A stretch of DNA of 64,000 bases from an uncultured Desulfobacterium sp. Its GTDB lineage: Bacteria; Desulfobacterota; DSM-4660; Desulfatiglandales; Desulfatiglandaceae. Below the pieces are notes generated by a model. The model saw only the letters and a program-made list of their open reading frames with translations. It was not told the DNA's origin and did no database searches. The DNA lies in the NCBI GenBank assembly GCA_900258555.1, contig LT984857.1:141895-205894 (forward strand). Direction: 5' to 3'. The position numbers and the translations under genes were made by a program. Positions within the stretch are counted from its first letter, which is position 1, and each line of letters opens with the position of its first letter. Shown here piece by piece: positions 52,139 to 60,352 of the stretch.

Positions 52139-52721
52139 AGACCTTCCCGAACCTTTTCAGTTGATTGGAGGTTCGGCACCGCTCTGAGAGGATTATGGAC
52201 CGGGCCTGGGCTATTGCTTGATCAAGGTCATCATTGATGATGATGTAGTCATACCACACGCAATTAGCGATCTCATCAACCGCCTTCTTGAATCTGAGTT
52301 GTAACACCCCTTCGCCCTCAGTGCCCCTTCCCCGGAGCCTCTCCAGAAGAACATCCAGGTTTGGAGGCAGGATAAAGATCAGCACGCTGTCTTTGTAACG
52401 GTCCCTGATATTTCTTGCGCCCTGTGGGTCCACGTCCAGTATGACATCAAGCCCTTTAGAGACCTGTGCATCAATTGCCGCAAATGATGTGCCGTAAAGA
52501 TTCCCGTACACCTCCGCCCACTCCATAAAGGCCCCATCCTCAATCATTGCGCCAAAGGCGTCTTTATCCACAAAGTGGTAGTGCACGCCGTCCCGTTCGT
52601 TTTCCCTGGGCCTCCTACTGGTATGGGATATGGAATAACCCAGGCCGGACATGGATTTTTTCAGGCGATCCACAATAGTGGTCTTGCCCGCCCCGGAGGG
52701 TGCGGAAAATACAAAAAGCAT
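52125..52721 (-). CDS. gmk: Guanylate kinase
   Basis: 198 residues. P-loop SAPSGAGKTTIVDRL, SISHTSRRPRENERDGVHYH (GMP-binding) and LDVDPQGARNIRDRY are diagnostic. It converts GMP to GDP. It sits in the order yicC, remA, gmk, as often found. Confidence 0.96.
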   Translation of the reverse strand: MLFVFSAPSGAGKTTIVDRLKKSMSGLGYSISHTSRRPRENERDGVHYHFVDKDAFGAMIEDGAFMEWAEVYGNLYGTSFAAIDAQVSKGLDVILDVDPQGARNIRDRYKDSVLIFILPPNLDVLLERLRGRGTEGEGVLQLRFKKAVDEIANCVWYDYIIINDDLDQAIAQARSIILSERCRTSNQLKRFGKVFGID

Positions 52722-52723
52722 GA

Positions 52724-53005
52724 CTATTCTTCTTGTTCTTCTATTTCATCTTTGGCCAGGGTGAAATTCGGGCTGTATCTCTGTGCAAGGGTCTCGGACT
52801 GGATTGCAGAGAGGATCACATGGTTGCTGTCCGTGATCACCAGAGATCTGGTGCGTCTTCCTTTTGTGGCGTCTATCAGCCTCTTTTCCTCGCGCGCTTC
52901 ATCACGGAGCCTCTTTACAGGCGCTGCATCAGGGGCGATAATGGCAATGACCCGGTTAGAAACCACCGAATTTCCAAAGCCGAGATTGAGGAGTTTGGGA
53001 CTCAT
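52724..53005 (-). CDS. remA: RemA/DUF370-family DNA-binding regulator
   Basis: 93 residues. [20 protein letters not shown], then [16 protein letters not shown] and [19 protein letters not shown] are the RemA family pattern. In Bacillus RemA activates biofilm-matrix genes by binding DNA as a ring. Here the conserved placement between yicC and gmk suggests co-regulation; targets unknown. An acidic tail ([10 protein letters not shown]) is added. Confidence 0.92.
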   Translation of the reverse strand: MSPKLLNLGFGNSVVSNRVIAIIAPDAAPVKRLRDEAREEKRLIDATKGRRTRSLVITDSNHVILSAIQSETLAQRYSPNFTLAKDEIEEQEE

Positions 53006-53020
53006 ATAAAATTTCTCCTT

Positions 53021-53902
53021 TCATTCCACATTCTGGACCTGCTCCCGGAGCTTTTCCAGCTCTGCCTTCATTTCAACCACAAGCCTGCTCACAAGGGGGT
53101 CAGAAATTTTTGAACCGACCGTGTTTACTTCCCTGTTGATCTCCTGGATCAAAAAATCAAGCCTCCTGCCAACGGGATCTCCAGAGGAAAGATATTGACG
53201 GAATTGACCCAAATGGCTGTCTATCCGCAAAGTCTCTTCAGTGATGTCCGATTTTTCCGCAAGGAGCGCCACCTCCTGGGCAATCCTCATTTCATCCAGC
53301 TCAATATCATTGAGCATCCTGGCGATATTGTCTTTGAGTCTTTTTCTATATTCCTCAACAAGTTCCGGTGTCCGCTTTTTAATCTCCTCAAGGTATTGAC
53401 CCAACACAGACAGCCTCTTTTGAAAGTCCGCCTCAATAATATCTCCCTCCCTGAGCCTCATAGCCTCGATCTGGTCAAGGGCCTTGTTTAATGCCTCCTC
53501 AAGGCAGGCCTTAACAGTATCGTTATCAATCTGTGCGGGTCTTGCGATTATCACATCCTTCATCTGAAAAAGGGTGTTAAGATCCATCTTCTGTTCGACA
53601 CCAAGGGCCTTGGCCATCTGATTAAAGGCCTCCAGATAGGCCCCTGCCATGGCCTCATTCAGATAAGGACTGCCGGTGGTATCTCCGCCATGGTTTTGGA
53701 TCTCGCAGAACACCTCAATATGGCCCCGTTTAATTCTGGACGAGACCATGGCCTTCAAGTCCTTTTCAATGGCGAGAAAGTTCTTCGGAACCCTCAAGAT
53801 GATGTCCAGATACCGGTGGTTAAGCGCCCTGGCCTCCACGATATAGAGGGTGTCATCCTTACTGCTCTCGCCCCGACCATATGCAGTCATGCTCTTTATC
53901 AA
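53021..53902 (-). CDS. yicC: YicC-family endoribonuclease
   Basis: 293 residues from TTG 53902 (IKSMTAYGRGE), overlapping the DUF4416 stop as TTGA; the ATG at 53890 would drop the four residues common in homologues. EARALNHRYLDIILRVPKNF and SGDPVGRRLDFLIQEINREV (then NTVGSK) are the N- and C-terminal YicC signatures. YicC is a Mg/Mn-dependent RNA endonuclease linked to stationary phase. Cytoplasmic. Confidence 0.93.
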   Translation of the reverse strand: MIKSMTAYGRGESSKDDTLYIVEARALNHRYLDIILRVPKNFLAIEKDLKAMVSSRIKRGHIEVFCEIQNHGGDTTGSPYLNEAMAGAYLEAFNQMAKALGVEQKMDLNTLFQMKDVIIARPAQIDNDTVKACLEEALNKALDQIEAMRLREGDIIEADFQKRLSVLGQYLEEIKKRTPELVEEYRKRLKDNIARMLNDIELDEMRIAQEVALLAEKSDITEETLRIDSHLGQFRQYLSSGDPVGRRLDFLIQEINREVNTVGSKISDPLVSRLVVEMKAELEKLREQVQNVE

Positions 53903-54438
53903 CTTATTTTAGGCTCCTTTATTCGTTGTTTCATGTAACGCACCCTTATCCCGTTAAATAACTCAATGGTTGCCTGGTCTGCATAATCAGGATATGTCCA
54001 TTCAAGCGCAGTGAAGCTCCCTTTATGAAATATGAGGGTAAGGTCAGCATAGATTCCCCGTGACAGATAGACGCGGTGGACGTAATTCTTTCCAGTGGCG
54101 AGGATCAGCCTTTCTGCAGATATATAGCCGGGGTCAATGTTTATTCTCCTGTCGCCCTTTAAGAGGTGGAGCTGTTCTATCTCATTTGTCTGTAGCTTTA
54201 CATCAACAAGATTTTCAGGCGGGATCAGGTCTTCAAAAGATACAAAACGACGGTAAAGGGGCCGACCCATCTCCTTCTCATAGTATGTTGTACGATCGAA
54301 ATTTATCAAAGGGCTCACCCAGTCCACGGGTCCCAATATGGCCTCAAGTTGCTTTATCGCGACATCAATCAGCTCAACCTCAGGAGAGAACAGGCTTGAT
54401 ATGGGCTTTACATGATCTGGTTCACGCGGTTGGCTCAT
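53899..54438 (-). CDS. DUF4416 protein
   Basis: 179 residues. PISSLFSPEVELIDVAIKQL and FDRTTYYEKEMGRPLYRRFV are typical of DUF4416, a family seen mainly in Desulfobacterota and relatives. DPGYISAERLILATGKNYVH and IEWTYPDYAD-like ends complete it. Function unknown. It heads the operon that runs through yicC, remA, gmk and beyond. Confidence 0.88.
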   Translation of the reverse strand: MSQPREPDHVKPISSLFSPEVELIDVAIKQLEAILGPVDWVSPLINFDRTTYYEKEMGRPLYRRFVSFEDLIPPENLVDVKLQTNEIEQLHLLKGDRRINIDPGYISAERLILATGKNYVHRVYLSRGIYADLTLIFHKGSFTALEWTYPDYADQATIELFNGIRVRYMKQRIKEPKIS

Positions 54439-54483
54439 ATAGCTTGCATGCTTGTGTTTCTGTATTATTCAGATACATCACCC

Positions 54484-54580
54484 CCACCCTGCCCTCCCCC
54501 ATCAAGGGGGAGGGAACAATTAAGAAAGGCTTAAAACACTTCCCCTCCCCTTGTGGGAGGGGATTAAGGGGAGGGGGTAA
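54484..54580. repeat. GC-rich intergenic inverted repeats
   Basis: CCCTCCCCCATCAAGGGGGA (with GGG) at about 54490-54512 and CCCCTCCCCTTGTGGGAGGG at about 54542-54562 are two related self-complementary blocks flanked by AT-rich spacers. They resemble widely dispersed bacterial intergenic repeats. They may act as terminators for the operons on either side. Confidence 0.6.
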
Positions 54581-54592
54581 ATTAAAAATTCA

Positions 54593-54640
54593 CAATTAAA
54601 CATTCAAGATTGTGTCTGAACGGACAGCCCGTTCAGACAC
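54593..54640 (-). terminator. Hairpin at the rfaE1 stop codon, copy 2 of a repeat
   Basis: On the minus strand GTGTCTGAACGG (54640-54629) and CCGTTCAGACAC (54623-54612) form a perfect 12-bp stem with loop GCTGT, then AATCTTGAATGTTTAATTGT. The first G is the last base of the TAG stop of rfaE1. It matches the nth hairpin at 22437-22485 in stem, position and AT-rich tail. Confidence 0.7.
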
Positions 54641-55641
54641 TAAATGGCGTTTTTGAGATCCTCCGCCTTTACAGTGGAGGTCCCCACCTCTCCCACCACA
54701 ATGCCTGCTGCAAAATTGGACAATATCGCAGATGACTTGAGATCCAGACCGCATGCAAGACCCAGAGCAAAGGTGCTGATAACAGTATCGCCGGCTCCGG
54801 TTACATCAAATACCTTTTTTGCAACCGTAGGAATATGGGTGTTTTCCCCTGACTTTTCAAACAGCGTCATTCCGTCCTTTCCCTGCGTGATAAGGACGGA
54901 GCGGCAGTTGAGATCTGCAAGCATTTGCCGGCCTGCCCGCAAAAGGCTTTCTTCGTCCACAACGTCAAAACGGCAGAATGTCCCGGCCTCATGGTGATTT
55001 GGGGTAATTACGTCCACCTCGTGATAATACTCGAAATTTCCTGTCTTGGGATCAACTGCAATAATAGCGGAGTCACCGCGGACAAGGTCACGCAATTCCT
55101 TCATAAGGGCGGATGATATCACCCCCTTTCCGTAATCTGAGACCACAATCCCGTCAATGTTATCCAGGTTTTTCTCTATTATCTTAAGGATGCTGCGCAT
55201 GCTCTTATCGCTTATGTCCCCCCGCACCTCCCGGTCAAAACGAACTACCTGCTGATTTCGTGCCACTATCCTTGTCTTGATGGAGGTGAGTCTGTCTTCC
55301 TGTTGGACAATACCCTCGGTATTGAGGCCCATTGACTTAACCTTTTTAATTACTTCCTGCCCGGTCGGGTCTTTTCCGACTACACCGCAAAGCACGGGGC
55401 TTGCCCCCAGGGTCGCCATATTGTTTATGACGTTAGCCGCACCCCCGAGCATCTTGGTCTCTTCCTTGACCTCAACCACAGGAACAGGGGCCTCCGGGGA
55501 TATCCTTGAGACATCTCCCCATATGTATTCATCCATGATTATGTCGCCTATTACAAATATCTTGGCGCGGCTGAACCTGTCCACATATGATCGCAAAAGA
55601 TCCTTGTCATAATGGTGCCCGATAGTCCCGGCCATAAGCAT
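54640..55641 (-). CDS. rfaE1: D-glycero-beta-D-manno-heptose-7-phosphate kinase
   Basis: 333 residues from ATG 55641, with AAGGTG before it. PfkB fold: VIGDIIMDEYIWGDVSRISP, EETKMLGGAANVINNMATLG and the catalytic DVTGAGDTVISTFALGLACG. It makes heptose-1,7-bisphosphate for the LPS inner core. The nucleotidyltransferase domain of HldE is absent, so the second half is encoded elsewhere (separate RfaE2). Confidence 0.95.
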   Translation of the reverse strand: MLMAGTIGHHYDKDLLRSYVDRFSRAKIFVIGDIIMDEYIWGDVSRISPEAPVPVVEVKEETKMLGGAANVINNMATLGASPVLCGVVGKDPTGQEVIKKVKSMGLNTEGIVQQEDRLTSIKTRIVARNQQVVRFDREVRGDISDKSMRSILKIIEKNLDNIDGIVVSDYGKGVISSALMKELRDLVRGDSAIIAVDPKTGNFEYYHEVDVITPNHHEAGTFCRFDVVDEESLLRAGRQMLADLNCRSVLITQGKDGMTLFEKSGENTHIPTVAKKVFDVTGAGDTVISTFALGLACGLDLKSSAILSNFAAGIVVGEVGTSTVKAEDLKNAI

Positions 55642-55748
55642 GTTCACCTTGTCTTATTAACATTTTATTGGATCAAACAGGAGGATTCTTATATCATCAA
55701 GATCCTTTAATGTCCATATCATTAGAGCATCTTCATCGAGGACACCCC

Positions 55749-56615
55749 ATGCTGTGGTTTTTCCTTGCACTTGCCGCAGGCCTCACCCAGGCAGGCAATG
55801 ACGTAATCTCAAAACGCTTTTTTAGTGATCTGACCGCCTATGAAATGGGCCTGATACGATTACTGTTTGCCATGCCTTTTCTGGTTGCGGGACTGATCTT
55901 CATACCTTGGCCTGAGCTGGACAAGACGTTCTGGAAATGCATGGCCTGTGCAATGCCTCTCGAGGTAATCGCATTCTTGTGTTATATGCGTGCGATAAAG
56001 ATCTCTCCTCTTTCCTTGACACTCCCGTTTCTTGCATTCACACCGGCATTTGTGATCCTGACAGGCCATGTTATTCTCGATGAAAGACTGAACCTGTACG
56101 GCATCCTGGGGATAGCGATGATCGTTTCAGGGTCCTACACCCTTAATCTATCTTCTGCAAAAATAAAGTTTATAGCCCCGTTTCTTGCGGTCTTCAAAGA
56201 ACATGGCTCATGGCTGATGCTGCTGACCGCGTTTTTATATTCCATTACATCAACCATCGGAAAATTGGCCATAATGCATTCGAGCCCCCAGTTTTTTGGG
56301 GTCATATACTTTCTTTTTTTTGGTCTTGTTCTGGCCACCCTCTTTCCCCTAATGCCGGGCGCAGAAATGGCTAATCTATTTAAGAGGCCGGTCATAGGCC
56401 TGATTGCCGGGATGATCCTTACCACCATGGTCTTCTGTCATATGTATGCCATTTCACTCATACAAGCGGCCTATATGATCTCTGTAAAAAGGACGAGCCT
56501 GCTCTTTGGGGTGATATTCGGTTTTGTGATATTCAAGGAGAAGAATATCAAAGAACGATTCCTTGGCGTCTCCATAATGATGGCCGGTGTAATGGTCATA
56601 GGTTTTCTGGGTTAG
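55749..56615 (+). CDS. EamA-family drug/metabolite transporter
   Basis: 288 residues from ATG 55749 (MLWFFLALAAGLTQAGNDVI), with GAGG 7 nt upstream; the frame is open to 55668 but without family similarity. Ten hydrophobic segments in two five-helix repeats (AFTPAFVILTGHVILDERLN; KRTSLLFGVIFGFVIFKEKN). Inner-membrane exporter or importer; substrate unknown. Divergent from rfaE1. Confidence 0.88.
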   Translation: MLWFFLALAAGLTQAGNDVISKRFFSDLTAYEMGLIRLLFAMPFLVAGLIFIPWPELDKTFWKCMACAMPLEVIAFLCYMRAIKISPLSLTLPFLAFTPAFVILTGHVILDERLNLYGILGIAMIVSGSYTLNLSSAKIKFIAPFLAVFKEHGSWLMLLTAFLYSITSTIGKLAIMHSSPQFFGVIYFLFFGLVLATLFPLMPGAEMANLFKRPVIGLIAGMILTTMVFCHMYAISLIQAAYMISVKRTSLLFGVIFGFVIFKEKNIKERFLGVSIMMAGVMVIGFLG

Positions 56616-56771
56616 GATCGTTTCAAACCCCTTGACTTATAAGGCATAAAGCCACTATATGGAAATTTCTGTCTGCAAATGACTGCGGGCTGTTCCTTCA
56701 TCGCCTTTGCAGAGCAGATTAATATTATCATTCAGCTAACAGCTAGTGGCTGATAGCTATCAGGTAAATTT

Positions 56772-57728
56772 ATGGAAACAACCTTGAATCAACAAAAAAC
56801 AAAATCACTTCAGGAAGAGATCCGGCGACTGGTCGGACAGAAAAACGCCATTATTCTGGCCCATAACTACCAGCCCCCGGAGATCCAGGACGTCGCCGAC
56901 CTTTGCGGCGATTCCCTTGAGCTCTCGATAAAGGCATCTAAAACAGATGCGGATGTGATTGTTTTTTGCGGCGTACACTTCATGGCGGAAACAGCATCAA
57001 TCCTGTGCCCGGATAAGAAGATTCTTCTTCCCAAATTGGACGCAGGGTGCCCCATGGCTGATATGATTACGGCCAAGACCCTTGGCGAGATAAGACAAAA
57101 AAGGCCTGAGCTCGTAGTGATAAGCTATGTCAACACCACGGCGGATGTTAAGGCCCAAACCGATATATGCTGTACTTCGGCAAATGTCATCCAGGTTGTA
57201 AACTCCGTTGACCCGGCAATGGAGATCTTTATGACCCCGGATAAAAACCTCGCGCAATATGCCCGGAAGAACTCAGACAGAAGGATCTCATTTTGGGATG
57301 GTTATTGCCCCATCCACAACAGCCTGACGCCAGGCCAGGTTATGAAGGTGAAAAAGGCCCACCCGGAGGCGGTCTTCCTCGCCCATCCGGAATGTCCGCC
57401 CGAGGTCCTTGCCCTTGCAGACCTGATCAAGAGCACCTCCGGCATGCTTTCCTTTGTTTCTCAGTCCGATAAGAAGGAATTTATCATCGGCACTGAGATA
57501 GGGATCATCCATCCCATGTCAAAGGCAAACCCAGGAAAAATGCTTATACCCGCCGACCCTGATATGATTTGCAGGCAAATGAAAAAGATCAGCCTTACAG
57601 ATATGATAGGGGCGCTAAATGAAATGCAGCCGGAGGTCAAGGTGCCGGAAGATATACGCCTAAAGGCCAAAGGCGCAGTGGACCGCATGCTGGCCATATC
57701 GGCAGGTCTATCAATGGCCCGGGATTAA
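56772..57728 (+). CDS. nadA: Quinolinate synthase
   Basis: 318 residues. ILAHNYQPPEIQDVADLCGD, VFCGVHFMAETASIL (Cys66), CCTSANVIQVVNS and LAHPECPPEVLALADLIKST carry the three [4Fe-4S] ligands. It condenses iminoaspartate with dihydroxyacetone phosphate in NAD synthesis. nadB and nadC are not in the window. Short form usual for this group. Confidence 0.96.
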   Translation: METTLNQQKTKSLQEEIRRLVGQKNAIILAHNYQPPEIQDVADLCGDSLELSIKASKTDADVIVFCGVHFMAETASILCPDKKILLPKLDAGCPMADMITAKTLGEIRQKRPELVVISYVNTTADVKAQTDICCTSANVIQVVNSVDPAMEIFMTPDKNLAQYARKNSDRRISFWDGYCPIHNSLTPGQVMKVKKAHPEAVFLAHPECPPEVLALADLIKSTSGMLSFVSQSDKKEFIIGTEIGIIHPMSKANPGKMLIPADPDMICRQMKKISLTDMIGALNEMQPEVKVPEDIRLKAKGAVDRMLAISAGLSMARD

Positions 57729-57763
57729 ACGGCGGAATATTCAGATTGCTCAAAGGCCATTCT

Positions 57764-59482
57764 ATGAACAACAACAAGCCAAAAGAAATAAAATCCAACC
57801 TGGAATACCTGAGAAAACTCTTTATCATGCCGGACTCGCCGGACAAATTTATTGAATTCGGCCATGACCTCCTTGAGATGATCCACGAGTTTTTTCAGGA
57901 AAAGGGCGGCATACACAGCGCAATCACCTTGCCTGAATTGAGCGACATATTTGACCAGACCGCCGTTCCGGCCAGACCCAAACTTATCAAGGATGTGCTA
58001 TCCGAGATAAAAGACAAGATCGTAAGACACTCGGTAAAGGTGGGAAGCCCTTATTATATCGGCCACATGACCAGTGCAATACCCTATTTCATGATCCTAA
58101 TGGAGATGATTATAGCAGCGCTTAATCAGAATCAGGTCAAGATCGAAAGCGCCAAGGCGTCCAGTTTTGTGGAAAGAGAGATAGTGGCATGGCTCCACCG
58201 GCTTATCTTCAATAAGGGCGACAAGTACTATGAAAAAAACATCCAAAACCATAGGGTAGCCCTTGGAAACGTCACATCTGACGGAACCCTTGCCAATCTC
58301 ACTGCCCTGCTGGTGGCGAGGGAAAAGGCCTTCGCCCCTGACGGAGATTTTCCCGGCCTTCGTATGGCGGGGATGGAACGAGCCCTAAGGCATTATGGCT
58401 ACTCAAAGGCGGTGATACTGGTATCCAAGAGGGGGCATTATTCCATCACCAAATCAGCCAATCTGCTGGGCCTTGGTGAGGAAAACGTCATCAGCATTGC
58501 GGTTGACAACGACAACCGCATGGATTTGATGAAGCTACGTAATAAGATTAAAGACCTGCAAAAAAAAGACGGAAAGAGAAAGATAAAGATCGTATCAATC
58601 ATAGGCATTGCAGGCACTACAGAGACCGGCTCGGTGGATAACCTTTTGGAAATGGCCGATATCGCCCATGAGGCAGGAGCCCATTTTCATGTGGATGCGT
58701 GTTGGGGCGGCTCAGCCATGCTGGTGGACGAATACAGACATCTGTTTACAGGGATTGAACAGGCGGATTCCGTCACTATTGACGCACATAAACTGCTCTA
58801 CTGCCCGATGTCCATGGGGGCCGTGCTTTTTCAGGATGAAAGGGATCTGCGTTACATTCGTCATTCTTCTCAATACGTAATCCGAAGAAACTCCGTTGAT
58901 ACAGGAAGGTTTACCATTGAGGGCTCGCGCCCCTTTTCCTGCTTAAAGCCCTGGGCATCTCTTAAAATCATAGGCAAAGAGGGCTTTGGGCTCCTCTTCA
59001 AGCAGGCCCAAAGATCAACGGACGACCTGAAGATGATCCTTGATAATTGCGGCAATTTTGAGACGTTGAATAACCCCCAGCTTTTCATCCTCATATACAG
59101 GTTCATCCCGGGGGCCGCAAAAAACCAGTTGGAGATATGGAAAAAAGACAAGTCAAAAGACAGTGAACGAAAGATCAGGAAAGTTAACAACCTTATTAAC
59201 GGCCTGAACATAAAGCTCCATAAGGCGCTTAGGAGGGATGATACCTCCTTTGTCTCCAGGACCACCATGGAATCCACCCCCTACCGTCCTCAAAAGATCG
59301 TAGTGCTGAGGGCCGTACTTATTAACCCCCTGACCAACAGACCGATCCTTGAAGAGATTGTTTCTACCCAGAACAGGATCGGCATGAAGATATGGAAGGA
59401 ATTCAAACCTGTTTTTTACAGGATAAGCGACTGCAATATTCAGGACCCTGATATAATGGGCGCTGCACCTTACCCGGTCTGA
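57764..59482 (+). CDS. panP: PLP-dependent decarboxylase, PanP-like (aspartate/glutamate)
   Basis: 572 residues from ATG 57764. GSPYYIGHMTSAIPYFMILM, NQVKIESAKASSFVEREIVA and GNVTSDGTLANLTALLVARE match the PanP group of aspartate 1-decarboxylases. The PLP Lys343 is in SVTIDAHKLLYCPMSMGAVL, and Asp/His stacking in FHVDACWGGS. PanP makes beta-alanine for pantothenate in some proteobacteria. Glutamate or tyrosine as substrate cannot be excluded. It starts 35 bp after nadA, so both cofactor-precursor genes may be co-transcribed. Confidence 0.82.
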   Translation: MNNNKPKEIKSNLEYLRKLFIMPDSPDKFIEFGHDLLEMIHEFFQEKGGIHSAITLPELSDIFDQTAVPARPKLIKDVLSEIKDKIVRHSVKVGSPYYIGHMTSAIPYFMILMEMIIAALNQNQVKIESAKASSFVEREIVAWLHRLIFNKGDKYYEKNIQNHRVALGNVTSDGTLANLTALLVAREKAFAPDGDFPGLRMAGMERALRHYGYSKAVILVSKRGHYSITKSANLLGLGEENVISIAVDNDNRMDLMKLRNKIKDLQKKDGKRKIKIVSIIGIAGTTETGSVDNLLEMADIAHEAGAHFHVDACWGGSAMLVDEYRHLFTGIEQADSVTIDAHKLLYCPMSMGAVLFQDERDLRYIRHSSQYVIRRNSVDTGRFTIEGSRPFSCLKPWASLKIIGKEGFGLLFKQAQRSTDDLKMILDNCGNFETLNNPQLFILIYRFIPGAAKNQLEIWKKDKSKDSERKIRKVNNLINGLNIKLHKALRRDDTSFVSRTTMESTPYRPQKIVVLRAVLINPLTNRPILEEIVSTQNRIGMKIWKEFKPVFYRISDCNIQDPDIMGAAPYPV

Positions 59483-59538
59483 TCTAATGTATATCCAGGT
59501 GCTTAAGCCTGATCTGAATATTAAAGGGAAAAGTATTG

Positions 59539-59718
59539 ATGGACAAAAATATAACTTTGAGAAAAGAACCAAAACAGGGCCGGATGGAAGCCCTCCGCGA
59601 ATTGCCGGATCATATACTGAGGTCGCTCGATAAAGAGGAAATAAGGGCCTTTTTATTCGAAGACGACTGGCCCGATTCTCTCGCAGAAAAGCTGAAGGAT
59701 TATGTTATTGGGAATTAA
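59539..59718 (+). CDS. Small acidic protein of unknown function
   Basis: 59 residues from ATG 59539 (MDKNITLRKEPKQGRMEALR), with AAAGGG upstream; a TTG at 59536 is also in frame. A helical basic start is followed by an acidic helix (DKEEIRAFLFEDDWPDSLAE). No family recognised. Placed 57 bp after panP and possibly in the same transcript. Confidence 0.6.
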   Translation: MDKNITLRKEPKQGRMEALRELPDHILRSLDKEEIRAFLFEDDWPDSLAEKLKDYVIGN

Positions 59719-60352
59719 GCCAGATGCCCGCCTTCACACCTAAGACCTAAGGCATGTAACGGTAAATGCGTTTTCACCATTCCCTTCAAGGTTTATAAAA
59801 ACTGGATCGTCCACTGGAACTCAAAGGCAGGGAACATATAAACCATGCCTTTTTTGTTGAGCCGGCACTTTATTCAATTTTCCATTCAAGATGATACCAA
59901 GACCATAAGGGGGAGGCGACGCAGTCGTGTATCCTTTTATTGTTCAATGTATTATCCTGAAAAAAGCAGTTATCACTTAGCGGTTAGCTATTAGGCAAGG
60001 AATTTTGACATGTTGACAACTTCAATGGTTTCACCCAATGGGTGAAGATATAAATTGGTGCAATATTTTGAATTCCTTAAACTAAATGCTAAATGCTGAC
60101 AGCTAACAGCTTTTTTTAGGATTATTCAATTTCAAAACGGCGGCGAGCCTCTCGGAATAGCATTCCTTTACGATTTTTAGTTGTAAAAACAAAATGATGC
60201 TTGCAGTCCGATATTTAATGGGTTAAAGTCTTATAAAATTCCGACTTAACATACTGTGACGCTCATATTAGGCCACAGGAGAATTATCCCTCCACGGTAA
60301 AATTTTTCAAGTCTTATCAATGGAATCAGGAAGTTACCTTTAGGGGGTTACT
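59719..60352. other. 634-bp stretch with no recognised gene
   Basis: No supported reading frame on either strand. It contains short repeated words of the AGCTAACAGCT/TTAGCTATT type (about 59978-59995 and 60100-60113), also present near 56737-56760, plus a hairpin TTTCACCCAATGGGTGAA at about 60031-60048. AT-rich toward the histidine kinase gene. Confidence 0.55.
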